The translations under genes and the position numbers were made by a program. 64,000 nucleotides of DNA from Pomacea canaliculata (taxonomy: Eukaryota > Mollusca > Gastropoda > Architaenioglossa > Ampullariidae): NCBI RefSeq assembly GCF_003073045.1, contig NC_037596.1:11529950-11593949 (forward strand). The letters are read 5' to 3'. The notes below the pieces were generated by a model. It ran no database searches. It saw only the letters and a list, made by a program, of their open reading frames with translations, and had not been told where the DNA came from. The first letter of the stretch is position 1, and every line of letters begins with the position of its first letter. Positions 35,230-46,300 of this stretch are shown here, in pieces.

Positions 35230-36190
35230 ATTAATACCAAGTGTGTCCACAGAGTTGGTAGGTTAGGGTTAGGAAGGAAGGCAAAGAGATCATCACACTC
35301 TTATGTAGCTGATTAAAACAGTGATGAGTGATGGTCTGGAGACCGGAGAACGTCTTCAAACACCAATTAACTCGATAATGTACAATCTTATGTACATTGA
35401 TATCTTCGATCAATGGAGATGGGGCTATAGTCTCACTAGATAGGCAACTACAGTAGAAGATGTTTTGCCAGTAAGTCCAGGACTGAAGGTAACAGGATCT
35501 GGAGATTCCAAGCTGGGGGATCATTTGGAGGGGTGGTCAGCGTCATCCTGCCGGTGGTTGGTCGGTTGATTTTGCTTTGCCACTACCTCTGAGTACATTG
35601 GTCGTCTAGTATTCGTTTTGTTGGATGATTGTTCTGGCTTTGAGTGGGAGATATGGGGTAGCCTGTGGCGAGGAGGGGGGTTGTAGAGAGTTTGGGTACG
35701 ACGAGGGGTCCAGGAAGGGGGTTGGAATCTGTGGTTCCTGATGCTGTACCAGGGCGTAATGCTGGAGTGTGAAACACTGCATCACGGCACTGAATCTGCT
35801 CCTTCAGTTTAAGGAGAGATGTGCGCGGGATGGTGATTTCCTCGAAGAGATTTGTTGTGATCGTCTCAAACAACTCCCGTGGAACTCAGCTTAGGTGGCA
35901 ATTTATCTCCGTTATACTGCAGGAGAGTTCAACACCATGGTTAGGCTGAATTTCTGTGGAATGGGGGTGGGAGATTTTGCAGCTGATTATGGGCTGGTTG
36001 GCATTTGTACGAGCAGTAGTAGTCCCGTGGAGTGGGGGGCCGGGGGAGAGGGGTCGTCGGCAGCGGTATGGGAAGGGGGTTTCTCAAGGTGTGGGGCCCA
36101 GAGTTGCCAACCAAGTGACTGTATCCACAGATGCCAGTCAGAATGTTGACATAGAGACAAAAATTAATAGCAACTTACCGCCATTTTGAG
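35230..36190 (-). other. GC-richer block with Pro-rich minus-strand frames, unassigned
   Basis: Base composition shifts here. The minus strand is open at 35,873-35,583 (96 codons with Pro/Thr/Leu-rich text such as SNPLPGPLVVPKLS) and partly open beyond. No domain, signal peptide or clear splice structure is recognised. It could be a fragment of a mobile element or of an unrelated gene. Confidence 0.3.
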
Positions 36191-36384
36191 TTTAACATTT
36201 TCACCCGGGCTCTGTTTATGTCTCTGTCCTTTCAGAAAAACACTTTTCTAACAAAATATCCCGAGAAAGCCTTGGAATCCAGGTGTAAGGTTTGTTGCGA
36301 TGGTAGTTCCAAGGGCACTGTTCTGAAGGTGGTGCACCATTTTACAAGTTTTGTCGCCCATAAGCGACGGTGAGGCTATACCTC

Positions 36385-36572
36385 AGACGAAGATTTAGGT
36401 GAAAATGAAGATGCAAACGTAGACATAGACGTTGACGTAGAGGTGGACGTAGACATATGGATGGACGTAAACGGAGACGGAGAGGGAGATTTAGAGCCTG
36501 CGGAGAAAACAGCACATTCGTTCATCCATCACCAGGTGGCTCAACAAAACTCCTTCCCTAAGTCCTACCCTT
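36385..36572 (+). repeat. Asp/Val-rich low-complexity stretch (GACGTA-type repeat)
   Basis: Degenerate hexamer repeats around GTAGAC/GACGTA; on the plus strand they read as an acidic run (ANVDIDVDVEVDVD..) that stays open to a TAG near 36,570. It may be a satellite or the remnant of an acidic coding exon. No gene context. Confidence 0.45.
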
Positions 36573-36589
36573 AGCTAAGGTTGGTAAAT

Positions 36590-37190
36590 ACGTCTCAACA
36601 TGTCATGCCATACGAAAATGCGGGTGTGCGTCGCATGCGCCTAGGTACGTGAAGGTGTCGACGGTCTCAACAGGTTTATCGTGTCGAACAATAAGTGTGT
36701 AGTGTATGTAAGACTCAGATGAAAGGAAGAGCTAAACTTTCCTTCTCCCTGCACTCACTCTAGATGATGTTTTTTCACGTTTCACGGTCGGCTTTAAATG
36801 ATCCGAAAAAATCAAGTAGTAAAAATTCTAAGAAATATACAGAATGTAGATTTAAAGGTATGTCATTAACTTAAAAGATAAGAGATTTAAGATGTCACAA
36901 TGGTTGTAATATTTCGCCACTTATAATTTGCTGTAAATTGTGTTTTGTGCAATTGAAACAACACATTTTCCTTACTAAAACATTGTGAACGTGCAATTCA
37001 TAAATGTATATTATTTCGGGGGAAAAAAAACTCGACGTTTTTTTGCAATGTCGCAAAATCGTTAAAGCTAAGATATTACTGCTAATAATAATATTTGTGA
37101 ATGTTCATACGTAAGTCAAACCCTGACGGGGAACTAGTATAATTTACAAATTAAAATGACTAAAGAAGTATTACTTACGGTCCAGGCGAT
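36590..37190. other. Downstream flank of M2, no gene seen
   Basis: AT-rich; the 3' UTR of M2 should run from 37,194 leftward. No clear AATAAA on the minus strand was identified close to the stop. Confidence 0.35.
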
Positions 37191-37194
37191 AAGA

Positions 37195-40100
37195 TCAGAC
37201 CTGTGGTTGTTCTGGCTTTTTCATCAATGATTCTTGGCTTTGTGTGGGATTTTGTCTCTTGAAAGCCATCCTTGTGAGCAAAAATCAGTCAATCAATCTT
37301 CAAATCATCCAAATAGTAATATAATCAGCTTAATCATTATCAATCTAACTAGATAATAGAATATATGCTAAAGTGACCCTTTACCATTTAAAACCCAATC
37401 AAAGAAATAATAATTTAAATCAGTCAATCATGCAATCTATTCTCAGATCAATTCGCATAAGCCAATTAAGTCCACAATGAATCTAGTATCAACCAATCAT
37501 TTATGGTTTATCCATATTGGGAAATATTTGGTCATGCAATCATTTAATAACTAAACTGTTTTACTTGCTATCCATCGAAACATTTATCGAGCAAGCTAAT
37601 CCCTTTTTTATCACAGTAATTGAACAAGCTTTGTTAGTCAATAAGTTAATCACCAGTGTTGTCCATAGGAATGGGAATCCCATGGGAAACGTCCCATGGG
37701 ATGGGATGGGACAGCACACATTTGTATTTCCCATGGTAGTCGATACTTGATATTGCAAAATAAATTTACTGTTATTTCATTCATCAAGGATTTAAATCTT
37801 TCCTCTGAATCATCTATTGTATGTGAGTAGCAGGAATTATAGAACAAAAGCGAAAAGTGGTTTTCAGTGTTGTCCATTAGGATTGTTAATACCATGGGAA
37901 TCCCCATGGGAAACGTCCCGTGGGATGGGACGGGATGGGACAGGCATAAATTGCCATGGGACGGGACGGGATGGGATAGAAAAATATGTCCCATGGACAA
38001 CCCTGTTAATCACCCAACTATCCAACATTTTTTTTCCCAGTGTACAGTTAAAAAAAAGTGTAACATACCGCTTTCTCCTGACGATGACCATGATAACAAC
38101 AGCCGTAATGGCTACCGAGATGATAACAGATATGCTAATTGCAATAGTCAATAATGAAGATGACTCTCGATCATCTGAGGAGTGCGAACAAATTCAAGTC
38201 ACAAATAATGTCTATGTCACAAAAATATGTAAGTACATAAGCAATCACAGAAAATCACAATGACAGACCGATACAGAGGCACGCAGTATAACATACAACA
38301 TTGTTGTGCAGAGAATGCCAGATAATAAGGATGATACCTAGGAAAATTCTGCACAAATCAATAAAAAAAACTGTGCTCAAGGCTGAACGGCTTTAATAGT
38401 TTTTTGGGGCTATTTATTAGCTCACCTACAGAATCTGTAACCCTCCACGACGAAATAAGTCTTATGTTGGAAGTTTGAGATTTGCCAAATTGCATATTTT
38501 AGCAAAGTAGAAGTTCTGAACTTTCGTTTGATACAAAAGTTGTTCTTCTAGCCTTAACATTGAGTGAGTTATAAACGTTTGAAGTGTGAAAGTACGGTGG
38601 CGGCCATTTTGAGAAAAGCGGGTTCAAAGATTAGCGTCAAGATGACCGACAGGGTCTGTTTACTCCTAAACTTTTGCAAACAAATCTTTTGATTGCTTAA
38701 TATTTGAAGTGTTCTTTAAAGAAGTTGAATATACAGATTGCGGGCTTTCTGGCAAGGTATAACACGATGAGTGGTTCTTTGGTTTCCGTATATACTGAAC
38801 ATTGAGACTGAACAAGTAATGGCTGACACTAGAGAATTGTTGATAAATAAAATAATTCTTACGGTCGGTCACAAAAACGCATCGGAAACTAAACGCGGTC
38901 AATAATGAACACACAGTCACAAACATCATAGCAGCTATAATTACGACCACGTATAACAAGAAACATTTGTGAAGTACAAGAGATGTCATGCCAGTCACGC
39001 GCAGCCTCGTACTCACCAATCATGCAAACAAAGATGGTATATTCACCTGTCTGAGGCGGATTGTGAGTCGGAGTTCGTTCATCGTTGTCTGTGTTTGATT
39101 CAGATTCAAAGTTTTTAAGTTCACCTATTGATGAAAACATTCAATTCAATTCAATTGAACTTTATTATCTCACTAGGAGAAATTACAAGACGTGGTAAAA
39201 CAACTGGCTTATATATATATATAAAAAAAAAAAAAAAATTTAAAAAATAAATAAATTAAAAAAAATCACTATGTGGAATATAAGTTCCATTTTTAACTCT
39301 CTCATACTAGCTTACCTTACTAGTTCAGTGCATTCTGTTTTAAAATCACTTGGAAGTATGGAAGACTGAAAAAGTAACCACTAAATTGTTCAGAAACAAG
39401 TATTCAGTGGCATTATACAAGTGAGCGTTGAATATACTACATGAAAAAGAATATGTGGTAGGTTTTTACAACTTTCGTGAGGAGTACTTGCATTTTGTTA
39501 CAACTGACAAAAGCAGATAAGCAATTTTAAGAAAATAAGTTTTCAAAATTTGTAAAAGATAAATATCAATTTAAGTGTAACGATTCTGAAAAATGAAATG
39601 GGTTAAATTAAATCATCATACATTTTAAGAGGACCCATTCAAAAGGCAACACCGTATATAAATTCCCAGATCCCATAATATTTAGTGAACTCGCATTTAA
39701 ATTCGATTAACAAGAGCCCACGTCACCTAATATTTACACAAATTAACACTTATAAAAATGTATAACAAAAATAATACCATGTACAGTTACAAATTCCACC
39801 GAAACAACTTGATTTTACTCAATTTAACATTGATTCAAAAAAAAAAAAACCACAACAACATACTTTTATCTGATTTTTCAACGCAAGGGAACGTTCCGTG
39901 GCCGGTAGCTCCAAGGGTAAATTTGCCATTTAGACACTGTGTAACAGACTCTGGGCTAAAATGAATTTCAGTTCTAGACACGACATTAGAGGTAATGCCT
40001 GTCTTAGTAATACATGAAAAGAATCCCACCCAGTCGCACACAGCAATAGTCTCTGAAACAGATAGCGACAATGGACAGTGAGTTCCGCTTTTGAGCTACT

Positions 40101-42141
40101 TTCTATTCTACTTTCGACATGTAACTGTTAACAAGAACACTACCTTTCTGAGGTTTCAGTGGGATTTTATGTTAACAGTAAAATATAGAAGACAGTTCTC
40201 AACTATTTTTCAAGCCACAAGCAATTTCTCTTTTGTTATATAACTAATCATAATCATGATGTAACATGTATATAGAGCCAATACTCTGCACCATTCAGGC
40301 CTAAAGCGCTGTACATCTAATTACACAGGTGTAGAAATATTCAAATGATAGAGGGGCGTTACAACGACTTGTCGCGCGAATATACAACAAGACCTCTTTG
40401 TTTCCTATTCGTGAGTTTGATTTCTTATGATCTGTCACCAAATACAACTAACCACACAACAATACCGTGTAGATGTCATGAATAATTCCTGCTGATATCA
40501 GGTTATAAAATATACACATATCTATGTTGAAGAAAAACATGACGTACTGCATCTATGCCAAAATATGGAACTACAAAAACTACAAAACACAATAAACTAC
40601 AATACCAGTTTTTCCACTCAAGTCCTCCTGTAGTACAGTGACAGTTTTGAGATCGCTGCTGAACCTGACGTCTATTGTATGGATGCATGTGCCATTTTTG
40701 AAGACATCACAACTGTTGTCCTCTCCTAAAAACACACCAAATAGCACAATGACAATTGAAAGCAACAGTAATAGGGTTGTTCAAAGCCTTCTAAGCCTCA
40801 CTCAGAAGAAACAAGACAGTTTTTAACAATTTTTCAATATAGTTCCCTTGACATCAATGCACTTGGGCCAGCGATGTTCGAACATTGCAACTCCATCATA
40901 GCAGAAAGTGGCCTAGCTGAGTTTCAAAAACTCCCCCACAGCATAATTATATGAAAATATAATTGTTTCTAAAATGGCGACCACGTAAGTAGGATTTGAG
41001 TTTAGGAAACAGGTTAAAGTCAGATGGAGCTAAATCTGCTAAGTATGGTGGATGGGGTAGTAATTCAAAATCACAGTTGAGTGTTTCACCTACTGCAACC
41101 TGACCAGAACAAACATCTGATCTCAGCTTTCCTCTACATTTCCGCTTGACTGCTTCCTTTAATTGTGTTACCTCTGAAAATGTCAACCCTTTTGCGGCTT
41201 TTCCTTTAGTTTCCGCATTCTTGAAACCAATCTTTTAGATACCTTGTTCATCCCCAAGATCTTACTTAAAACAGTGTGTACTAAACCATAACTGAAGCTT
41301 ATAGACTTAGCTAACTGCTGAACAGCAAGACGTCTGCCATACAAAACACACAGCAAATGCCATTAACTTGATCGTCTGTGGTTGAGGGTTTTGACCAAGG
41401 ACCTGAGCGAGGACTCTGCCCCGCTTGAATTCAGATGCCCACTACTTCACAGTTGCATAAGGAGTCCTCAGCAAGTGTCTGTATCGAATCCTTATGGATT
41501 TCCTTTGGTGTCATACCTTTGTTTGCTGACTGCTCAGGCCTCTGTTTTGTCTACTTTTAGATTTGTTGCATTTCCCTACACCTTTGTATAGGCCATCAGT
41601 GCACACACATTAAAAACAGAAATCTGTATCAGTTTTTCTAGTTATAAAAGAAGTGGTAGTGTGTTACCACAACTAAAATGTACAGCTATGGCTCTTCTAT
41701 CTTGGTGAGGCTTTATTCTTACTTTCATTTCTTACTTTTACTTTGTTACTAGAGCACCTTCCCATGTTCACATTCCCCACTTGGAAAAATAAAGTTGATC
41801 ATTGTTATTGTGGTTGTCAAGGCTTTGAACATTTTGAAAGATCTTGGTAAGTACCCATATCATATGACACGTTTGTGACCGGATCAACCGGTGAGAAGTG
41901 TGTACTTGTGGTGATTCCTCCTTAACTTCTTTCCGAATATTTTCACTATTTTACTCAGTTCCTCGTTCTTTGAGCGTTCTATGGACAACATACTCTGCAG
42001 TTTATTGCTTACTTTTAGTTAGCTGAAGGACCAAATTAACATACTTCAATGCACACACAATAATATATCAAAACAGCACTTACCGTAAATGACTTTCACG
42101 AGTATCAAAGACACGGAGATAAAATAGAAAACTAACGCCAT
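37195..42141 (-). CDS. M2: short-tailed Ig-like membrane receptor
   Basis: Six minus-strand exons: 42,141-42,084 (signal peptide MALVFYFISVSLILVKVIYG), 40,725-40,606, 40,052-39,864, 39,124-39,047, 38,174-38,069 and 37,270-37,195. Lengths 58+120+189+78+106+76 total 627 nt, an open frame of 208 codons plus stop. Exons 2-3 form one V-like Ig domain (CDVFKNGTC, ETIAVCDW, GHGTFPC). Exon 4 is an acidic stalk (SELKNFESESNTDNDERTPT). Exon 5 has one membrane helix (TIAISISVIISVAITAVVIM) followed by RRKR. Exon 6 gives a Lys/Gln-rich tail of about 25 residues with no tyrosine. The helix has no charged residue for pairing with an adaptor. Exon 6 is the least certain; a TGA just inside it closes the frame. 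Start codon is 1.17 kb from that of F, head to head. Confidence 0.7.
37654..38005. mobile_element. hAT-like MITE (composite) in M2 intron 5
   Basis: Flanked by the 8-bp duplication TTAATCAC (37,646-37,653 and 38,006-38,013). Left end CAGTGTTGTCCATAGG; right end on the other strand CAGGGTTGTCCATGGG. A second left-type end (CAGTGTTGTCCATTAGG) starts at 37,865, so one copy seems nested or tandem in another. Rich in CCCATGGGA palindromes. The matching place in M1 (about 4,300-4,330, 'tttatcacccaaccatcc') is empty. Confidence 0.8.
38650..39010 (-). other. Hydrophobic open stretch conserved with M1 intron
   Basis: Between exons 4 and 5 of M2 the minus strand reads KCFLLYVVVIIAAMMFVTVC and FIYQQF. 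M1 has related DNA at 4,985-5,240 but with a stop in that frame. No clean acceptor is seen, and exon 4 already joins exon 5 in frame. It may be a lost or alternative membrane exon. Confidence 0.3.
39136..39250 (-). mobile_element. LINE/SINE 3' end remnant plus AT-rich tract
   Basis: The minus strand ends CTAGTGAGATAATAAAGTTC then (AATTG)n, a non-LTR 3' tail. It is next to (TA)n and poly-A at about 39,210-39,240. Located in the intron before exon 4 of M2. Confidence 0.5.
40815..41570 (-). mobile_element. mariner-type transposon relic in M2 intron 1
   Basis: The minus strand shows the N-terminal part of a mariner transposase (GMTPKEIHKDSIQTL; GRRLAVQQLAKSISFSYGLV; HTVLSKILGMNKVSKR) and the third catalytic region (LLPHPPYLADLAPSDFNLFP) with its C-terminus (LRGRHFRNN). 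The middle, with the first two catalytic aspartates, is missing and there are several frame breaks. It is a dead, internally deleted copy. Confidence 0.75.
41690..41830 (+). mobile_element. LINE-type 3' UTR remnant
   Basis: Matches 34,370-34,460 ('actagagcacct.tcccatg', 'ccactt/gggaaaaataaa') and ends near 'aataaagttgatcattgttatt'. No coding part is left. Confidence 0.5.
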
Positions 42142-43307
42142 GCTTTAACACCAGGATTCCTGACTACTCTTTACCTAACTTATTTACACTCGTAGTCACT
42201 AAAATACTAAACACAATACTTGTTACTTGTAATTCTAAATTTGTACTACAACCTTTTCTCCTTCCTGGTAAACCTGATTCCTGAAAGCGAGGCTGGCCTA
42301 TGTGGCTTAAGCCTTATAGCGTCGACAGCTGGCCTCCTTTGTTCAAATGCTACGTATTACAGAATAATACCAAATAATATGAATAATAACAGGCATAGTA
42401 GCACAATAATAACACAATAATATGCATTTTCAAACAGTATTATTTTTAGTGTACTACTGGTATTTAAAAGTAGTCTTCAATAACTGCGATGATGTCATAG
42501 TTTTTCTTAGATTTTCTGCGGTCCTGTTTCTACATACACACAGCTTATTATAGAATAAAAGACCAGAAATTTTTTAACTCTTTTAAGACAAATAAAATCT
42601 TATCCTTTCGTTTATGTGACAACCACTTAGTTTTTCAGAGAAAGAAAAGTACTTTAAAAAATGCTTTAACAAAATAATCTCCCTACATTTACTTATCAAT
42701 GGGACACAACTGCGTCACTACTATTTTCAGAAAGAAAACATTATCATGGAGGAGTGCAGGTTCTTGAAAGTCGTACTTCCACTTTGTATATATGCAGCTG
42801 CTGACTACCATTGCATACATAAATACATCTTAGTGCAAGCTACCGTTTATTTGGTTATAAGGTATTCTCATTCTCTTCCCCACCTCCCTCAATAACTCAC
42901 ACACACAGTGTTCATGAAGCTATTTAGTTTCAAATATTCGCCTCTCCAAGGCAACCACTTCATAAAATATATTTTATAATGGAGTTTATTTTGCTTACCC
43001 CATGCTGTGCATAAGTAATCTGCAACTCGTTGTGCCTTTATTTGTCCTTTCAGTTTCTATGCCTCTCTCTCTTTTCGATCTGTTCTCGCTTCTTAGCTTC
43101 TTCACTTATACTCAGTCTAGTTTCTTTCGCATCACAACAGGTTAATGTTTTTACTTACATCCTATGTTTGACTCACAATTATCGTCCACATAGAGCTTGC
43201 CAACAAGGAAGAAGATATCTGCTCGCGTCTCCTGGTTACTCCGCATCTCAGTCCTCTAATTCATGTCTGTCAGCGTACAACATAGAGTATGAGTATCTAC
43301 TTTCATC
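42142..43307. promoter_or_regulatory. Divergent intergenic region M2 / F
   Basis: The 1,166 bp between the start codons of M2 (minus) and F (plus) must hold both promoters. Positions 42,270-42,400 are conserved upstream of M1. From about 42,616 onward it is conserved upstream of G (55,933). A bidirectional promoter is possible; no TATA box or factor site is asserted. Confidence 0.45.
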
Positions 43308-46300
43308 ATGCAGAAAGCATTGCAGCTGTTCTATCTATTACTCCTGTCACCGAAAATACACTCTTCACAGCAGTGTAAGTTTGAATTTACTTTCTTTGAT
43401 AGCGTTTTATTGAGTTTTGAAGGTACAAATAATTTTGAAACAAAAAACAATATGCTCGAGTACAAAGTTAGGGTATTATTAGATCAGAAACTGTATGCGA
43501 AACAATTAACAATAAATACAGAGGTGTTTCTATTTTAAATATAAGTCTCTGTTGGAGACATTAGACACAGGGTTACACTGCAGATAAATGCAAATTAACA
43601 CAATCTTTTGCTAGACCCACACTAATAATTTGATGCGTTAAACTGCATGTAAAATGTCTCTTCCAAATTATATATATATACACTACATTTCTAGCATTTG
43701 TTACAGGTCCCCTCTTGAAATTTCTCAACTTTAACACAGACACCCTTTCTGTTCCGGAAAGCAGTTTGGTCAATCTAACTTTCTGGCTGAACGACTCAGG
43801 ATGTAAAAAGTCTGATGTAGTCTATAGAGTTGAGGTACAAACCAAACTGAACGTGGGCAGCTGGGAATATGATGGAAGAATATTTCAGACAAACCATTGT
43901 ACCGAAATAACAAGCACGTCTGTTGGTTGCCTCAGTGCAGCAGGTCCAGCAAGACTTTACAAGGTACTAAACCGATCACACGATGAAATCGAGTGGACCT
44001 GGACATGGAAAGACTCTGATGACATCAAAACCATGAAAAAGGGACTAAAACTTTATGTTTTATGTAAGTTTTTCTTTGTTTATGTTTCTCTATATGCTTT
44101 CAAGTAATGTGGTGTTAATGTGTGATTTTGTAAAAACAATCAATGAAAACAGTTAGGTGTATATATGATGACAAAGTCACAAGTTTTATTTCATTTTAAC
44201 ACTTTAAATTACTTGGTGTATGCCATCATCTGGCATGACTAAGCACGAAATCAATATGATTATGAGTTAAAATCCGCTGAATTACTACAGATAACTCAGT
44301 CTGCTCTAAACGGGGCCTGGATTATTGCTTCGGTACAACAGATGGAGAGCCCTGCAATTAACAGTTCTCTAAATAGGACACTGGGAGATAACAGGTTAAA
44401 TCCGCAGTTCTCAAATTGTGGGGCGAGCTCCCCTGGGGGGGGGGGGTACGACGTGCTTACAAGGGGGCGCGAAGGTGGTCATTTTAAAAAGTTTCTTATA
44501 TATAGGTATTAGTGAAATTAGCTTACATTGCTGGCTAAGGGGGGGGAGGGGGGCGGACGTACCTTTGTTCGTCAGGGGGGGGGGGGGGGGGGGGGCGTCA
44601 CAAGTAAAAGGTTGAGAACCGCTGGGTTAAATCGTTTTAAAGCAATTGTCGTCTTTACTCTTTAATTTGGATGTTCGCATTAAATATGTAGGCACACGTT
44701 CAGTTAAAATCTAACAATGGCGAATAACCGTGATTTTCTTTAGAATAAACCTTGTACAAAGGCTTAAAGGGTAAAGGCGACTTTGGTGGAGGTAGGTATA
44801 GAAGAAACGTTAGGGTATAACGTCTCTGGTATAGCCAAGCACTGTGGTTTTTGGTCAAAATGACTTGTTTACTGTTCACCATTGTCTCTTTATCAGTGCA
44901 CATCACGTTCAAAATATAAATAGTGAATTTGAATAAAGTATCTTTGTCTATCAAAGTACATGTCTATTAATCAGTTTCAATTACTTGCAGAGTTAGTTTT
45001 CCTTAAACATTTTCAGTCATTCGCAGCAATGGCAGTATATCTCTAACCAAGTGAATGCAAATACGACGAAGGATTTATGAAATAATTTTAAGCTATTAAA
45101 AAAAATTAAATGAATGCACTTGAATTTATAAGTGTCCACTGATAGTTCTTCGAATGAAAGTAGATTGGCTTATCTATCTACTAAGACCCCTCACAATTAC
45201 AACTTTGGTGGATTTTAGTGAGTCATTTAGAAAGTTGCTTAGGATACAATTATGAGTACACACCTAAATTTAAAGAGACGACAAAATTTATTTTAAAACC
45301 TTCTACTTATTTAAGAAGTTCAGACCAAGGCAGAATTTATTTAACCAAAATAATTAACGAATAAATTTTTGTTTTTATTTAATGAGCAAACAAGTTTATT
45401 AGTCGCCAAAATAATCATCGTAAAAGTATTGTTTCATAGAGATGTTATTCGACATCGTCATCTGTACCTCCGTCTTTGCTGCTGACTATGCTTCCAAGGT
45501 AGGTGAAACGGTCAGACTCTGTAATACATTCTCCATGTAGGTGGAGTGGGGCTTCTTGCTTTGTGTTGACCCACATTACCTCCGTCTTCTTGATGTTGAT
45601 GGTTAGGCCAGTCATCGCTGCTTCTTCTGCGAGCCGAGTGAGATTTGTCTGTGCGTGTTGTTGCTTGTGGGACAACAGGCTGATGTCATCCGCAAAGTCA
45701 AGATCCTCAAGCTGCCTGGCGAAGGTCCACTGAACGCCCGTGTTGCTGTTAGAAGTTGTTCTTCTCATGATCCAGTCTATGACGATCAGGAAGATTGTCG
45801 GTGAGAGCAGACAACCTTGCTGAACTCCAGTCCTCACTGCGAAGGGGTCAGTCAGCTTATCCTTGTGTATCACCCGGCATGTCGAGTTCTCATACAACTG
45901 CTGGATGATGGCAATGAACTTTGGTGGAAATCCGTAGTGCTGCACCAGTTTCCAGATGGTTTCTCTGTCTACAGAGTCAAAGGCCTTCTCAAAATCTACA
46001 AAGGTTATGTGTAGTGGTGATATTCCAGGTCCCTATCCTGGTTTTTGCCTTGGCCGTGAGAAGATGGGTCGGTGAGCTGGCTTCCCGAGGGCTTTCACCA
46101 GCACGCGTCATAAACCTCTCCGAAGAGGGATCTTCCAGTCGAGGCTCCAGATGTACAGTTATTGTGCTTGCGGTTTGTGTAACAGTAACTTTTTTACATG
46201 GTCGGGTTGTTAGCCCTACCACAACCTAATTTACCTCTAGGTGAGGTGTCCACCTTTGTCGCCTCTGACGACATGTCTGGCTGGATGGCAGAGTGACCCT

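Noticed and set aside
37865-38151. Frames over the CCCATGGGA-rich segment as coding
   Set aside because: Explained by palindromic MITE sequence next to the real membrane exon of M2.
45503-46229. Plus-strand open frames over the LINE relic
   Set aside because: They are antisense shadows of the reverse-transcriptase frame on the minus strand.
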